From assembly GCF_037892545.1 (NCBI RefSeq), contig NZ_JBBKBG010000019.1, forward strand, positions 1 to 47,755: a DNA stretch of 47,755 nt, given 5' to 3'. Numbering within the stretch: the first letter of the stretch is position 1; the number at the start of each line of letters is the position of its first letter. The translations under genes and the position numbers were made by a program. Source of the DNA: Pseudogracilibacillus sp037892545. Lineage in GTDB: Bacteria; Bacillota; Bacilli; Bacillales; Amphibacillaceae. Below are positions 32,857 to 42,204 of the stretch, piece after piece. The notes below the pieces were generated by a model, which made no database searches, had not been told where the DNA came from, and was given only the letters and a program-made list of their open reading frames with translations.

Positions 32857-34260
32857 ATGTCAAATATCGAATCATTTAATTGGCGGAAAAACCTTCCGTT
32901 ATTTATTGTGTTAATGTCTGGAGCATTTATTACAATATTGAACCAAACATTATTAGGAACAGCACTTCCGCCAATTATGGAAGATTTACAGCTTAGTGAA
33001 AGTACGGCACAGTGGCTCCAGTCGGTGTTTATGCTTGTGAATGGAATCATGATTCCCATTACCGCATTTTTAATCGATAAATTTACGAATCGTGGTCTTT
33101 TCATGACGGCAATGGGGCTATTTACATTTGGTACATTGCTTTGTGCTATCGCACCACAATTTTCGACGTTACTTATTGGACGTATTTTTCAAGCGTCAGG
33201 TGCAGGAATTATGATGCCGTTAATGCAGACGATTTTATTTTTACTTTTTCCATTAGAAAGACGTGGGACGGCGATGGGATTATTCGGTTTAATTATCGCA
33301 TTTGCCCCTGCTGTTGGTCCGAGTCTATCTGGATGGTTAGTCGATCAATTCCCATGGAGAAGTGTATTTTATGTCGTCTTGCCAATTGCTGTATTAAACT
33401 TGATTACCGCATATTTTTTATTGGAAAATATGACAGAACAAAAAAATCCAAAATTAGATCTCGTTTCTATTGTATTATCGACGATAGGTTTCGGTGGGAT
33501 TTTATATGGGTTTAGTGTTGCTGGTGATCTCGGTTGGACGAATGTTCAAGTGGCGGGAACGATTATTATTGGAGGGATTGCTCTTTATATCTTTATCAAA
33601 CGTCAATTACGTTTAGAACAGCCAATTTTGGAATTTCGCGTGTTTTCATATAAAACGTTCACGCTCGCAACGATTTTAGGGATGATTGTGTTTGCAGCAA
33701 TGATAGGTACGAATGTTATTTTGCCGCTGTATATGCAAAATATGTTAGGATATTCGGCACTACATTCTGGATTAGTATTACTTCCAGGTGCGATTATGAT
33801 GGGAGTGATGAATCCGATAACCGGTTACTTATTTGACCATTTTAATGGAAAGTGGTTAGGCGTGATTGGATTATTCTTATTAACTGTCACAACATTTGCG
33901 TTCGGATTTTTATCGGAAGAAACAACATTCGCTTTTCTCGCAACAATGAATGCAATTCGAATGGTTTCGATTGCGATGGTCATGATGCCGATGACAACAT
34001 TAGCATTGAATCAATTACCGGACCATTTAATTCCGCATGGTACGGCGATGAACAATACATTTCGCCAATCAGCTGGTGCGATAGGAACGGCTGTGTTTGT
34101 TACAGTGATGGCAACAGCAGCCATCCCTGAAAAAGCGGTGGAGGGAATGATTCACGGGGTCAACGTATCGTTTATATTTGCGGGTATTTTAGCGGCAATT
34201 GGATTTATTTTATCCTTTCGCATTAAAGATGACCGAAAAGGAATTGGGCACCATAGTTAG
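32857..34260 (+). CDS. DHA2 family multidrug efflux MFS transporter (EmrB/QacA type)
   Basis: This 467-residue permease should have 14 membrane helices and export drugs by proton antiport. The N-terminus ends in FITILNQTLLGTALPPIMEDLQLSE, motif A follows in FLIDKFTNRGLF, and the antiporter motif C is AFAPAVGPSLSGWLVDQFPW. AMNNTFRQSAGAIGTAVFV near the end is typical of EmrB/LmrB. It resembles B. subtilis LmrB and YhcA. The start is uncertain between ATG 32857 and ATG 32839; the first gives the usual family N-terminus. Nothing adjacent encodes a membrane fusion partner, as expected for a Gram-positive. Confidence 0.88.
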   Translation: MSNIESFNWRKNLPLFIVLMSGAFITILNQTLLGTALPPIMEDLQLSESTAQWLQSVFMLVNGIMIPITAFLIDKFTNRGLFMTAMGLFTFGTLLCAIAPQFSTLLIGRIFQASGAGIMMPLMQTILFLLFPLERRGTAMGLFGLIIAFAPAVGPSLSGWLVDQFPWRSVFYVVLPIAVLNLITAYFLLENMTEQKNPKLDLVSIVLSTIGFGGILYGFSVAGDLGWTNVQVAGTIIIGGIALYIFIKRQLRLEQPILEFRVFSYKTFTLATILGMIVFAAMIGTNVILPLYMQNMLGYSALHSGLVLLPGAIMMGVMNPITGYLFDHFNGKWLGVIGLFLLTVTTFAFGFLSEETTFAFLATMNAIRMVSIAMVMMPMTTLALNQLPDHLIPHGTAMNNTFRQSAGAIGTAVFVTVMATAAIPEKAVEGMIHGVNVSFIFAGILAAIGFILSFRIKDDRKGIGHHS

Positions 34261-34301
34261 AAAAGAATTCTTCATACGTTAGTTAAAAGGTAATACGTCA
34301 T

Positions 34302-34328
34302 AAAGATTAGAGATGAAATCTAATCTTT
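34302..34328 (+). repeat. Hairpin after the DHA2 exporter
   Basis: AAAGATTAGA and TCTAATCTTT pair perfectly around a seven-base loop. No T-run follows, so it is probably not a terminator alone; a true terminator lies 20 bases further. Confidence 0.5.
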
Positions 34329-34347
34329 AGTAGGATGAAAAAAGTAG

Positions 34348-34378
34348 GCATAGTCGTAAACAAGCGGCTATGCTTTTT
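34348..34378 (+). terminator. Terminator of the DHA2 exporter gene
   Basis: GCATAGTCG at 34348-34356 pairs with CGGCTATGC at 34365-34373, nine pairs with one wobble, and is followed by TTTTT. Confidence 0.85.
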
Positions 34379-34395
34379 GTTATACCTTCTTCCAC

Positions 34396-34460
34396 GGTTG
34401 ATTTCCACTTTAGGTGGACGCTTTCCGCGGGCATGGGCTTCAACTCCTCTGTTTCCCCTA
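34396..34460 (-). repeat. Degenerate copy of a Bacillaceae intergenic repeat
   Basis: GGTTGATTTCC followed by a TCCAC-TTTAG-GTGGA hairpin and then GCTTTCCGCGGGC is much richer in GC than its surroundings. From memory it matches a dispersed element seen in many Bacillus-type genomes, usually written as CCCGCGGAAAGCG with CGGAAATCAACC on the other strand. Here the last part (CAACTCCTCTGTTTCCCC) looks decayed. No reading frame through it makes sense. Confidence 0.55.
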
Positions 34461-34578
34461 TCTTGTCAACATTTTGACTGTGATGAATATGTAGGGTGGA
34501 TGTCATATTTCGTTGTACCTTCTTTTTTGTTACATTTTTTCTATTATGGGTATACATATAGCACAAGGAGGGATGACG

Positions 34579-35091
34579 ATGCGAAAAAAGATAGCAATGT
34601 CCTCACTTATTATCGCATTTATTTTTATATTAGTAGCTTGTACGACAAATGACACAAATGAACAAACCGAACCACTGGAAACGAAAAAAGAAGCGGCCAT
34701 TCAAATAGCGGAAAAGTTTGTGGAAAAGATGTATACCATTTCTTATGGTGCCATTGATTTAGAAGCTCCGGAAAAACTTGTAGAACACCAAGAGTTATTG
34801 AGTACATATGTAACAGAAGAGGCATATGAGGATTTAATGCCGAATGAAATGAAGTATCCAGTTACAATCGTGGATGAAAAAGAAGCGAATTTATCGGTGG
34901 AAGATTTTCAAGTACAAGAGATAATTGGAAATGAAAATGAGTTACATATAGAATTTACATTTGTAGTTCAAATGGATGATGGAGAAGAAAAGGAAGCGGA
35001 AGAAATTAAAGGGGAAGTTACCGTTGTATCAATAGGAGACGACCGTTTAGAAATAAGTCGATATTATGATCAGTTTAAATTTTATTTTTGA
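34579..35091 (+). CDS. Small lipoprotein of unknown function
   Basis: This 170-residue protein has a lipoprotein signal peptide with lipobox LVAC and Cys21, so it should be anchored on the outer face of the membrane. The mature part is very acidic, with a helical KKEAAIQIAEKFVEKMY segment and later beta-rich stretches (ELHIEFTFVVQMDD). I do not recognise the family; it looks like a small NTF2- or PepSY-like fold. The start ATG 34579 is six bases after AAGGAGGG; the ATG at 34573 is too close. The neighbours downstream are a large membrane-anchored protein and an ABC transporter, which suggests an envelope role. Confidence 0.8.
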   Translation: MRKKIAMSSLIIAFIFILVACTTNDTNEQTEPLETKKEAAIQIAEKFVEKMYTISYGAIDLEAPEKLVEHQELLSTYVTEEAYEDLMPNEMKYPVTIVDEKEANLSVEDFQVQEIIGNENELHIEFTFVVQMDDGEEKEAEEIKGEVTVVSIGDDRLEISRYYDQFKFYF

Positions 35092-35228
35092 GTCTTATGA
35101 ATCACTTTTCGAATGTAGCATATATTTATTAGGCATATAGGATATAAGTTATGTATAATTGCTTTAACATGTTTTACGTTTGTTGTCATAGAATGGAAAT
35201 GTAATGGAGATAAAGAGGGGGTATTGGA

Positions 35229-36800
35229 ATGAGTGAGACAGTAGAAAACAGTCCAAAAAAGAGCTCAAAAGGAATTATTATCGGAATTATTATTGCTATT
35301 ATCGTTGTTGCTGGTGGAGTAGCGGCATATACAGTAATTAAAACGTCATCTCCAAAGGCACAATATTTTTTAGCGGAAAAAGCTTCATTGGATGAAACGC
35401 GCGATTTCTTTGAAGAGCGTTATAGTTTAGAAAAAGAGTGGTATGAATTCCAACAAGAAAATGCAGTTGGGGTCGATATGGATATTAGTGCAAACTATAA
35501 GGATCCAGGTGCTTACGGTTTTTCAGAGATAGAAGAGATTGTGAATAATATTAATCTAGTATTAGAAACAGAGACAGATATGGAAGAAAAAGAAATGGTA
35601 ACAGATATTAGTGCGAATGCAATGGGAATGAAAATAGAAGATTTTAGTGTTGCATTAACTGAAAATGATTTATTTATCGTTTTACCATTTTTAGATGAAG
35701 TGTTAAAAATTAATGATGAAGATGTAGGGGATTTATTAAAGGAAATTGACCCGTACACATTTGATAACGATGATACGGAATATGATTTTGGTCAGTTTTT
35801 CGATCAACAGAAACTATTTACAGAAGATGAACAGGAATATTTAGAAGATGAGTATGGTAAATTTATTTTTGATGAATTACCAGAAGATGCATTTACGACG
35901 GAAAGTGAAAAAGTAAAAGTATTAGGTGATGATGTCAAGTCTGAAAAAATTACGATGAAACTAGATGAAGATCAAATTAAAGAAATTGCAGATAAAGTAT
36001 TATCAAAAATGAAAGATGACGATAGATTAAAGGAAATTGTTGCAGACAAATTAGAAGTAGCTGTTGGAGCTGGAAATGCTGTCATGGTTGCAGATATAAT
36101 GGATGATTATGATGATACGATTGAAGAATTACAAGAATCATTTGAAGATGGCGTATTTAAAGAAGGGCTTACATCCACCATTTGGGTCGATGGAGATACG
36201 ATTGTAAAAAGAGATTTTGCCTTTAATGCAGGAGAAGATTCTAATGAAGGAACACTGAAAATTAAAGGAGACCAACATATTTCTAAAGAAGAGGTAGCCT
36301 TTGCATACGAATTTGGTTTTGAAGATAAGTATGATGATGATGTGTTTAATTTAGATGGTTCGTTCACATGGAAAGATGATGAAGCAGAAGACGAGGTCAC
36401 TTTAACATTTGCAGACGAATATGATGAATTTAATATCGTATATCGTGGGGAAGAATCTGTAGAAAAATCGAAAAAAGACTTTGAACGTGAATTTGGTGTG
36501 GAATCAATTAGCTTTAATTTTGCGATTAACTGGGACGGTACTAGTACCTATGAAAAAGATAATATGACATCGGAGAATACATTCTCTACAGACTTATCAA
36601 AATTCCAAGCTGGTCAAATTGAATTGAATGTTGATGTAGACGGTGAAAAGATTAAATCTGTTGAAATGCCAGATACGAGCAAAGAAAAAGACATTGGCAA
36701 AATGTCAGAATCTGAGTTAATGAAATATGTAGAAGAAGTTATCGAACCGAATTTTGAAAAATGGATGATGAGTTACTTCATGGAAATGTCAGCTTTCTAA
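35229..36800 (+). CDS. Large acidic membrane-anchored extracellular protein (DUF6583-like)
   Basis: This 523-residue protein has a cytoplasmic basic start, one helix at about 15-38 (GIIIGIIIAIIVVAGGVAAY) and a long extracellular domain dominated by Asp and Glu. It has no catalytic motif I recognise. Blocks such as QYFLAEKASLDETRDFFEERY and FTWKDDEAEDEVTLTF resemble a conserved Bacillaceae family of unknown function that I believe is DUF6583. It precedes an ABC-2 exporter by 65 bases without a terminator and may share its transcript. It could be a sensor, chaperone or cargo-holding protein. RBS AGGGGG is present seven bases before the ATG. Confidence 0.75.
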   Translation: MSETVENSPKKSSKGIIIGIIIAIIVVAGGVAAYTVIKTSSPKAQYFLAEKASLDETRDFFEERYSLEKEWYEFQQENAVGVDMDISANYKDPGAYGFSEIEEIVNNINLVLETETDMEEKEMVTDISANAMGMKIEDFSVALTENDLFIVLPFLDEVLKINDEDVGDLLKEIDPYTFDNDDTEYDFGQFFDQQKLFTEDEQEYLEDEYGKFIFDELPEDAFTTESEKVKVLGDDVKSEKITMKLDEDQIKEIADKVLSKMKDDDRLKEIVADKLEVAVGAGNAVMVADIMDDYDDTIEELQESFEDGVFKEGLTSTIWVDGDTIVKRDFAFNAGEDSNEGTLKIKGDQHISKEEVAFAYEFGFEDKYDDDVFNLDGSFTWKDDEAEDEVTLTFADEYDEFNIVYRGEESVEKSKKDFEREFGVESISFNFAINWDGTSTYEKDNMTSENTFSTDLSKFQAGQIELNVDVDGEKIKSVEMPDTSKEKDIGKMSESELMKYVEEVIEPNFEKWMMSYFMEMSAF

Positions 36801-36865
36801 TGGTAATAATTTAAGAAAAAGAGTGTGAGAGATTAATTTTTTTAAAAAAGCAATAAGGTGAAAAC

Positions 36866-38092
36866 ATGCAAACATTGAAACATTATTTCATGTTCCTACA
36901 AATTTATGTAAAGCAAAGTAAGAGGAAATGGCTCACATTCCCTCTTATTTTGCTTTCTCCAATTATTATGATTGGAGCGACATTATTTTTATCTGTTCAA
37001 GCGTTGCAAACAGAAGAGGCAGAACCAATTCGTATTGGAATTGTAAATGATGATCAATCGGAAGAAATTACGATGTTAATAGATGTATTGATGGAAGCAC
37101 AAGAAGCTTTTGAACAATATGTTCATATGGAAGTGTTAGATGAAACGAGTGCACAGGAACAAATGGATGAAAATACATTGAGTGCATATGTTGTTTTTCC
37201 TGCCAATTTTATAGAAGATTTATTTTATGGCCAAGAAGTGTTATTAGAAATGGTCGGTAATAAACAAAAACAAGTAGAGAGTATCGTCGTCAAAGAAATT
37301 GTTGATAGTGTCATGCGGCATATCAATACATCACAAGCGAATATTTTGCTCATTAATCATTACGCCAAAAAATTCATCGACGATAAGGAAGTACGTAATG
37401 AATTTCTCTTTGAGCAATTTATGTCATTTTTTATGTATGCATTAAGTAAAGATAAAATTGTATCCACTGATGAAGTGACTAATATTGCGACATCCTCCCT
37501 TTATTTATATTACGGATTATCCGCTTTTTTTATTATATCGACGATCTGGTTATGGATTGTTTATCTCTTTTTATATCGTGAAGAGGCGGATAGAATGAGT
37601 GTCCGAATTAGGTTGTACGGAGTGACATTGACACAGCAGTTGTTAGCAAAACTGACTATTGTTTTAGGGATCCATTTCATTTTGTCTTTTGGATTGTTCT
37701 TCCTATTTAAAAATATTTTTGATTTACCTTTAGATGGGGAAGATTATGGGCGAATTACGACCATCTTTGCATTGTATAGTGTCATCGTTGTTGCGATTTT
37801 GGCGATGATAGAAATGCTCATCACCTCTTTAAAAGGGAGATTATTGCTACAACTGATTACGATATTGTTGTTTTTAATTAGTAGTGGTGCCATTGTTCCG
37901 ACGATTTATTTCCCACTTTATGTCCAGGATTGGCTTCCTTACATTTATTCATATGAAGCATTGTTTTGGTTACAAGAAATTATATTGAATGGTCGTTTAT
38001 ATGCGGCATATGCACCACTTGCATGGATGGCTGTTGTGGCAATGCTCCTCATGTTAGCAATTGCTTTTGTGAAAGGGAGGAGAACAATATGA
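36866..38092 (+). CDS. ABC-2 type transporter permease
   Basis: This 408-residue protein has one N-terminal helix (about 22-45), an extracellular domain of roughly 150 residues with an IGIVNDDQSEE start, and five C-terminal helices, the layout of YhgE/Pip and ABC-2 type permeases. It is paired with a second permease and an ATPase downstream. Its stop overlaps the next start (ATGA). The large extracellular domain is typical of exporters of lipids, peptides or polymers. The substrate is unknown. Confidence 0.8.
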   Translation: MQTLKHYFMFLQIYVKQSKRKWLTFPLILLSPIIMIGATLFLSVQALQTEEAEPIRIGIVNDDQSEEITMLIDVLMEAQEAFEQYVHMEVLDETSAQEQMDENTLSAYVVFPANFIEDLFYGQEVLLEMVGNKQKQVESIVVKEIVDSVMRHINTSQANILLINHYAKKFIDDKEVRNEFLFEQFMSFFMYALSKDKIVSTDEVTNIATSSLYLYYGLSAFFIISTIWLWIVYLFLYREEADRMSVRIRLYGVTLTQQLLAKLTIVLGIHFILSFGLFFLFKNIFDLPLDGEDYGRITTIFALYSVIVVAILAMIEMLITSLKGRLLLQLITILLFLISSGAIVPTIYFPLYVQDWLPYIYSYEALFWLQEIILNGRLYAAYAPLAWMAVVAMLLMLAIAFVKGRRTI

Positions 38093-39213
38093 AACAAATG
38101 TTATATATGCGTTGGCTTCATATGAAACGTCAACTATATAGTATATTGTTCTGGCTTTTCATTCCGTTCATTGCGACGGTTGTGCTTGTTCAACTGTTGG
38201 ATGTCGTCAAAGATGATACGTCCATTCCAGTGGGCTTTGTCATAAAAGAAGAGACTCCATTAACTTTAGAACTCGCTAAAAAATTAGAAGAAGAATCCTT
38301 TTTTACGATCCATTTATTAGATGAAAAAGAAGCATTAAATCAATTAGAAAAACATGAATTAGATAGTGTATTTATTGTCCGTGAAGGATATGATGAAAAA
38401 CTTGAAAAAGGCAATCGGCATAAATTAATTCATGGTTATGAATCGGATATGTCTTTTGCGTATGTTTCTACCATCGAAACGATTCAATCGCTCGTGCAAC
38501 AACAAGCAAGCCGATATAAGGCAGCAAATGAAGTGGCGAAATTATATCGACAGTTCGATATACCGATCGATGTAACAGAGGAAGAATTAATTGAACGAAG
38601 TAAAGAAATTGAAGCAGAGCGTACATTGCTTCATACATCGATGAAATATAGGGGAGATGAGCAGCATACGTCTAATGCGGCATCCTTTTTCTCCCCGACA
38701 TTTATATGGGTGTTTATTAGTTTTTTGACGACGTTTTTCTTATTTGATTGGGTCATTAAAGAAAAAAATGCTCATGTGGCTACCCGATTTTTATTTACGA
38801 AAAAAAGTGTCACGACTTATTTACTCGAACATTTTATTTTGTATACGGTAGGACTTTTTATGATAGACGTTATCGTGTTTTTTATCTTTCATTTTTTATA
38901 CAATGAACAGATATCATGGACTTTTTTCCTCACATTATTCCTTTGTCGTTATGTGTGGAATAGTAGTGCCTTTTTAATAAGCATGTGGATCAAACGACCA
39001 TTTATCTTTTATTTAACCGGTTTATCTATCACTTTTGTGGCGATTGTGACGTATGTTATTGGGATTACAGCACAATCGACATGGTTTACTTTCCTACATC
39101 CGATGGAAATATTGTTACAAGGAAATTATATGAATGTATGGCCTATATTAAATAGTGTACTACTCATTATCATATTCATTCGAAAGGAGGATTCGTATGT
39201 TGCACGTACATAA
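38089..39213 (+). CDS. ABC-2 type transporter permease, second subunit
   Basis: This 374-residue protein has the same layout as the preceding permease: a helix near 20-40, an extracellular domain beginning VGFVIKEETPLTL, and five or six C-terminal helices. The two probably form a heterodimer. The start ATG 38089 follows GGGAGGAG and overlaps the previous stop. Its last 17 bases overlap the ATPase gene, so all three are translated together. Cytosolic KEKNAHVATRFLFTKKS is a basic coupling loop. Confidence 0.8.
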   Translation: MKQMLYMRWLHMKRQLYSILFWLFIPFIATVVLVQLLDVVKDDTSIPVGFVIKEETPLTLELAKKLEEESFFTIHLLDEKEALNQLEKHELDSVFIVREGYDEKLEKGNRHKLIHGYESDMSFAYVSTIETIQSLVQQQASRYKAANEVAKLYRQFDIPIDVTEEELIERSKEIEAERTLLHTSMKYRGDEQHTSNAASFFSPTFIWVFISFLTTFFLFDWVIKEKNAHVATRFLFTKKSVTTYLLEHFILYTVGLFMIDVIVFFIFHFLYNEQISWTFFLTLFLCRYVWNSSAFLISMWIKRPFIFYLTGLSITFVAIVTYVIGITAQSTWFTFLHPMEILLQGNYMNVWPILNSVLLIIIFIRKEDSYVART

Positions 39214-39871
39214 TGTAACGAAGAAATTCGGAAAAAAGACTATTTTACAAGATGTATCTTTCACCGTAAAACCTGGTCAAATTATCGGACTTGTCGGTGA
39301 AAATGGGGCAGGGAAATCGACTTTATTAAATGTGCTGGCATCGATACAACCTCCAACGAGTGGAGAAGTGGTAATGGAGGAGAAATTATATAATCGTAAA
39401 AATATAAAAAAGCTACGTCAAAAGATTGGATATGTGCCACAAGATATCGCTATTTGGGAAGAATTTACAGTCGCTGAAAATATGCACTTTTTTGAAAAGT
39501 TATCACCAATAAAGCGTGATCATACAGCATTAAAACAATTATGTGATGATGTGCATTTAAACCGATGGCATGATCGTGTGTCAACATTGTCAGGAGGAAT
39601 GAAACGGAAGCTAAATATCGCCATTTCTTTAATTCATGAACCGACCTATTTGTTTTTAGATGAACCAACTGTTGGAATCGACTTAAAGTCAAAAGTGGAA
39701 ATTAGTCATTTTTTAAAAAGTTTAGCGAAGGAACGAGGAATGGCTATCGTTTATATATCACATGATATGGATGAAATTATTCAATTATGTGATGAGATTT
39801 ATCATTTAGGGGCTGACCCATTTTACAAAGAGCTATTAACAGAACGAGGAAAAATTGTGACAACATTATAA
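39197..39871 (+). CDS. ABC transporter ATP-binding protein
   Basis: This 224-residue ATPase drives the two permeases just upstream. It has Walker A GENGAGKST at 34-42, the Q-loop in GYVPQDIAIW, signature TLSGGMKRKLNIA, Walker B YLFLDEPTVGID and the switch His in VYISHDMDE. The subtype is like that of drug or lantibiotic exporters and Nod-type systems. The start ATG 39197 follows AAAGGAGG inside the permease gene. Its C-terminus is short, without an extra regulatory domain. Confidence 0.9.
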   Translation: MLHVHNVTKKFGKKTILQDVSFTVKPGQIIGLVGENGAGKSTLLNVLASIQPPTSGEVVMEEKLYNRKNIKKLRQKIGYVPQDIAIWEEFTVAENMHFFEKLSPIKRDHTALKQLCDDVHLNRWHDRVSTLSGGMKRKLNIAISLIHEPTYLFLDEPTVGIDLKSKVEISHFLKSLAKERGMAIVYISHDMDEIIQLCDEIYHLGADPFYKELLTERGKIVTTL

Positions 39872-40007
39872 GGATGTTTGCTGTCCCTCCATTGGTGGTA
39901 TATAGGATATATCACTCTTATAAAAAGGTCATTCCATTATGTTCGTATGCAAAAGCGCAAATGGAAAAAAAGAAGCATGGCATGATATGTTAAAATAAAG
40001 GATAACG

Positions 40008-40044
40008 AAAAAGGTTGAGCAACAGTATTGCACAACCTTTTTTT
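40008..40044 (+). terminator. Terminator between ABC operon and CoA-disulfide-reductase-like gene
   Basis: AAAAAGGTTG and CAACCTTTTTTT close a stem with inner GCAA/TTGC and a five-base loop. It ends 28 bases before the next start. An AT-rich TATGTTAAAATAAAG upstream of it may be a -10 region, so attenuation of the next gene is also possible. Confidence 0.8.
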
Positions 40045-40072
40045 CATAGAAGTATATTAGGAGGATGAGGAA

Positions 40073-41398
40073 ATGAATTATGTCATTATCGGTGGCGATG
40101 CAGCTGGAATGAGTGCCGCAATGCAAATTTTTAAATATGATGAGAGAGCGAATATAACGATTATTGAACGTGGAGAAATTTATTCTTATGCTCAGTGTGG
40201 TCTTCCGTATGTATTGAGTGGTGATATCGCTCATATAGATGATTTAGTTGTACGTACTCCTTCCTTATATCGAAAGAAGTTCGGTATGAACGCATTAACG
40301 AAACATGAAGCAACCGCAATCGATGAAAAGGAAAAAATAGTGACAGGGATCAATCATCATACTGGAGAATCTTTTTCGATATGTTATGATAAATTGCTTA
40401 TTGCGACAGGAGCAAATCCGAATCAACCGAGTTGGGAAGGAATGGATTTATCGAATGTATTTTTATTAAAAGATATTCCGGATTTAGAGGCAATAATGGC
40501 GAAGGTTGATGATGGAATAGAGCGTGTCACCATAATTGGTGGTGGCTATGTCGGTTTAGAAGTAGCAGAAAGTTTTTGTACATTAGGAAAGCATGTTACG
40601 TTAATTAATCGTGGACAATATGTCGGGAAAATTTTTGATGAAGATATGGCTACATATATACATGAAGAAGCGAAAAAACATGGCATCCATTTTGTTTTTG
40701 GAGAAAATACAGAGAAGTTTGCAGGAACAGATAGCGCAACACATGTTATAACGGACAAAACAGAACATGAAACAGATTTGGTGATCGTATCGATAGGAGT
40801 TCATCCGAACACGGAATTTCTTCCTTCGATTCAGAAAACAAAAAAAGGTGCGATTATCGTCAATGAACGTATGGAAACGAATATTCAGGATATTTATGCT
40901 GCAGGAGACTGTGCGACTCAATTTCATCGCGTGAAAAAAGTGGATGACTATATTCCACTTGGAACAAATGCGAATAAACAAGGAAGAATTGCAGGTATGA
41001 ATATGGTTGGCGTGAATCGTACATTTAAAGGGATTGTTGGAAGTTCGATACTCAAATTTATGGATCTTACGTTAGGGAAAACCGGTTTAACGGAAAAAGA
41101 CGCGACAGCTGCAGGTTTTAGACATGAAGCGGTTAAGTATAAAGGGAAACATATTGCTGCATATTTTCCAGGTGCAGAAGATTTGTATATAAAACTAGTC
41201 TATGAAAAAGATACAAATCTCTTATTAGGTGGGCAAGTCATCGGGAAAGCTGGTGTTGATAAACGAATTGATGTAATCGCAACAGCTTTATATAATGAGA
41301 TGACGATGGAGGAACTAGAAGAACTCGACTTATCATATGCACCACCATACAACGGTGTTTGGGATCCAATTCAAAAAGCAGCAAGAAGGGCAACATAA
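40073..41398 (+). CDS. CoA-disulfide reductase / NADH oxidase family flavoprotein
   Basis: This 441-residue enzyme of the pyridine nucleotide-disulfide oxidoreductase family has an N-terminal FAD fold YVIIGGDAAGMSAAMQI, the single active-site Cys42 in YSYAQCGLPYVLSG, an NAD(P)H fold VTIIGGGYVGLEVAESF, and the second FAD motif IYAAGDCATQ. One lone cysteine in this place is shared by CoA-disulfide reductase, NADH peroxidase and NADH oxidase. Bacillaceae use CoA and bacillithiol as thiols, so CoA-disulfide reduction is likely. AGGAGGATGAGG precedes the ATG. It is monocistronic. Confidence 0.85.
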   Translation: MNYVIIGGDAAGMSAAMQIFKYDERANITIIERGEIYSYAQCGLPYVLSGDIAHIDDLVVRTPSLYRKKFGMNALTKHEATAIDEKEKIVTGINHHTGESFSICYDKLLIATGANPNQPSWEGMDLSNVFLLKDIPDLEAIMAKVDDGIERVTIIGGGYVGLEVAESFCTLGKHVTLINRGQYVGKIFDEDMATYIHEEAKKHGIHFVFGENTEKFAGTDSATHVITDKTEHETDLVIVSIGVHPNTEFLPSIQKTKKGAIIVNERMETNIQDIYAAGDCATQFHRVKKVDDYIPLGTNANKQGRIAGMNMVGVNRTFKGIVGSSILKFMDLTLGKTGLTEKDATAAGFRHEAVKYKGKHIAAYFPGAEDLYIKLVYEKDTNLLLGGQVIGKAGVDKRIDVIATALYNEMTMEELEELDLSYAPPYNGVWDPIQKAARRAT

Positions 41399-41493
41399 TT
41401 AGACAGGGATATCCATTTGTTAGCGAAATGTAATCCGTATTCTATCTGTTCTATGTTAAAATAAGTAAAATGAACAAAAATCGAGGGGTACCA

Positions 41494-42204
41494 TTGGATA
41501 AGAAAAGGCATATTTTAATAGTAGAAGATGAAGAGAAAATTGCACGTTTATTAGAAATTGAATTGTCATATGAAGGGTATGAAACAACGAAGGTTTATGA
41601 CGGGTTTGAAGGATTTCAAACATTTATCGATGGCGAATGGGATTTAGTCTTATTAGATATTATGTTACCAGGCATTAGTGGCATTGAAATTTTACGACGA
41701 ATTCGTTCCACGAATAAGGATGTTCCTGTCATTCTATTAACGGCGAAAGATGCAATTGAAGATAAGGTTGCTGGACTGGATCTTGGGGCAAATGATTATG
41801 TAACAAAACCATTCCAAATGGAAGAATTGCTTGCAAGAGTTCGTGCACATTTACGATTACGTGACCAAGAAAAGAAAACCGAAGTAGTCGAAGATGAGGA
41901 AGAGGTGCTTCGTTTCGGGGAACTGACATTAAATGAACAAACGAGAGAAGTATATCGTAAAGAAGACTCCATTGAACTAACACCACGTGAATTTGATTTA
42001 TTAGCTTTTTTATTAAAAAACGAAAAAATCGTCCTCAATCGAGAACAGCTATTAAATAATGTGTGGGGTTACGATTATTTTGGAGATACGAATGTTGTCG
42101 ATGTGTATATTCGTTATTTACGAAATAAAATGGATAAACCTTATGATAAACAATATATACATACTGTTAGAGGAGTCGGCTATGTGCTGAAAGATGAACA
42201 ATGA
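41494..42204 (+). CDS. OmpR family response regulator
   Basis: This 236-residue regulator has a receiver domain with Asp55 in LVLLDIMLPG and Lys105 in YVTKPF, an acidic linker (KKTEVVEDEEEV), and a winged helix ending DVYIRYLRNKMDKPYDKQYI and VRGVGYVLKDE. The start is TTG 41494 with GAGGGG six bases upstream. An earlier ATG at 41470 lies next to a TTAAAAT -10-like box and lacks a ribosome binding site. It overlaps the kinase gene (ATGA). ArlR- and YkoG-like regulators fit the arrangement with a PepSY gene. Confidence 0.9.
   Translation: MDKKRHILIVEDEEKIARLLEIELSYEGYETTKVYDGFEGFQTFIDGEWDLVLLDIMLPGISGIEILRRIRSTNKDVPVILLTAKDAIEDKVAGLDLGANDYVTKPFQMEELLARVRAHLRLRDQEKKTEVVEDEEEVLRFGELTLNEQTREVYRKEDSIELTPREFDLLAFLLKNEKIVLNREQLLNNVWGYDYFGDTNVVDVYIRYLRNKMDKPYDKQYIHTVRGVGYVLKDEQ

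Noticed and set aside
34335..34652. Plus-strand frame over a terminator and the GC-rich repeat
   Set aside because: It includes a terminator and repeat DNA and overlaps the lipoprotein gene in another frame.
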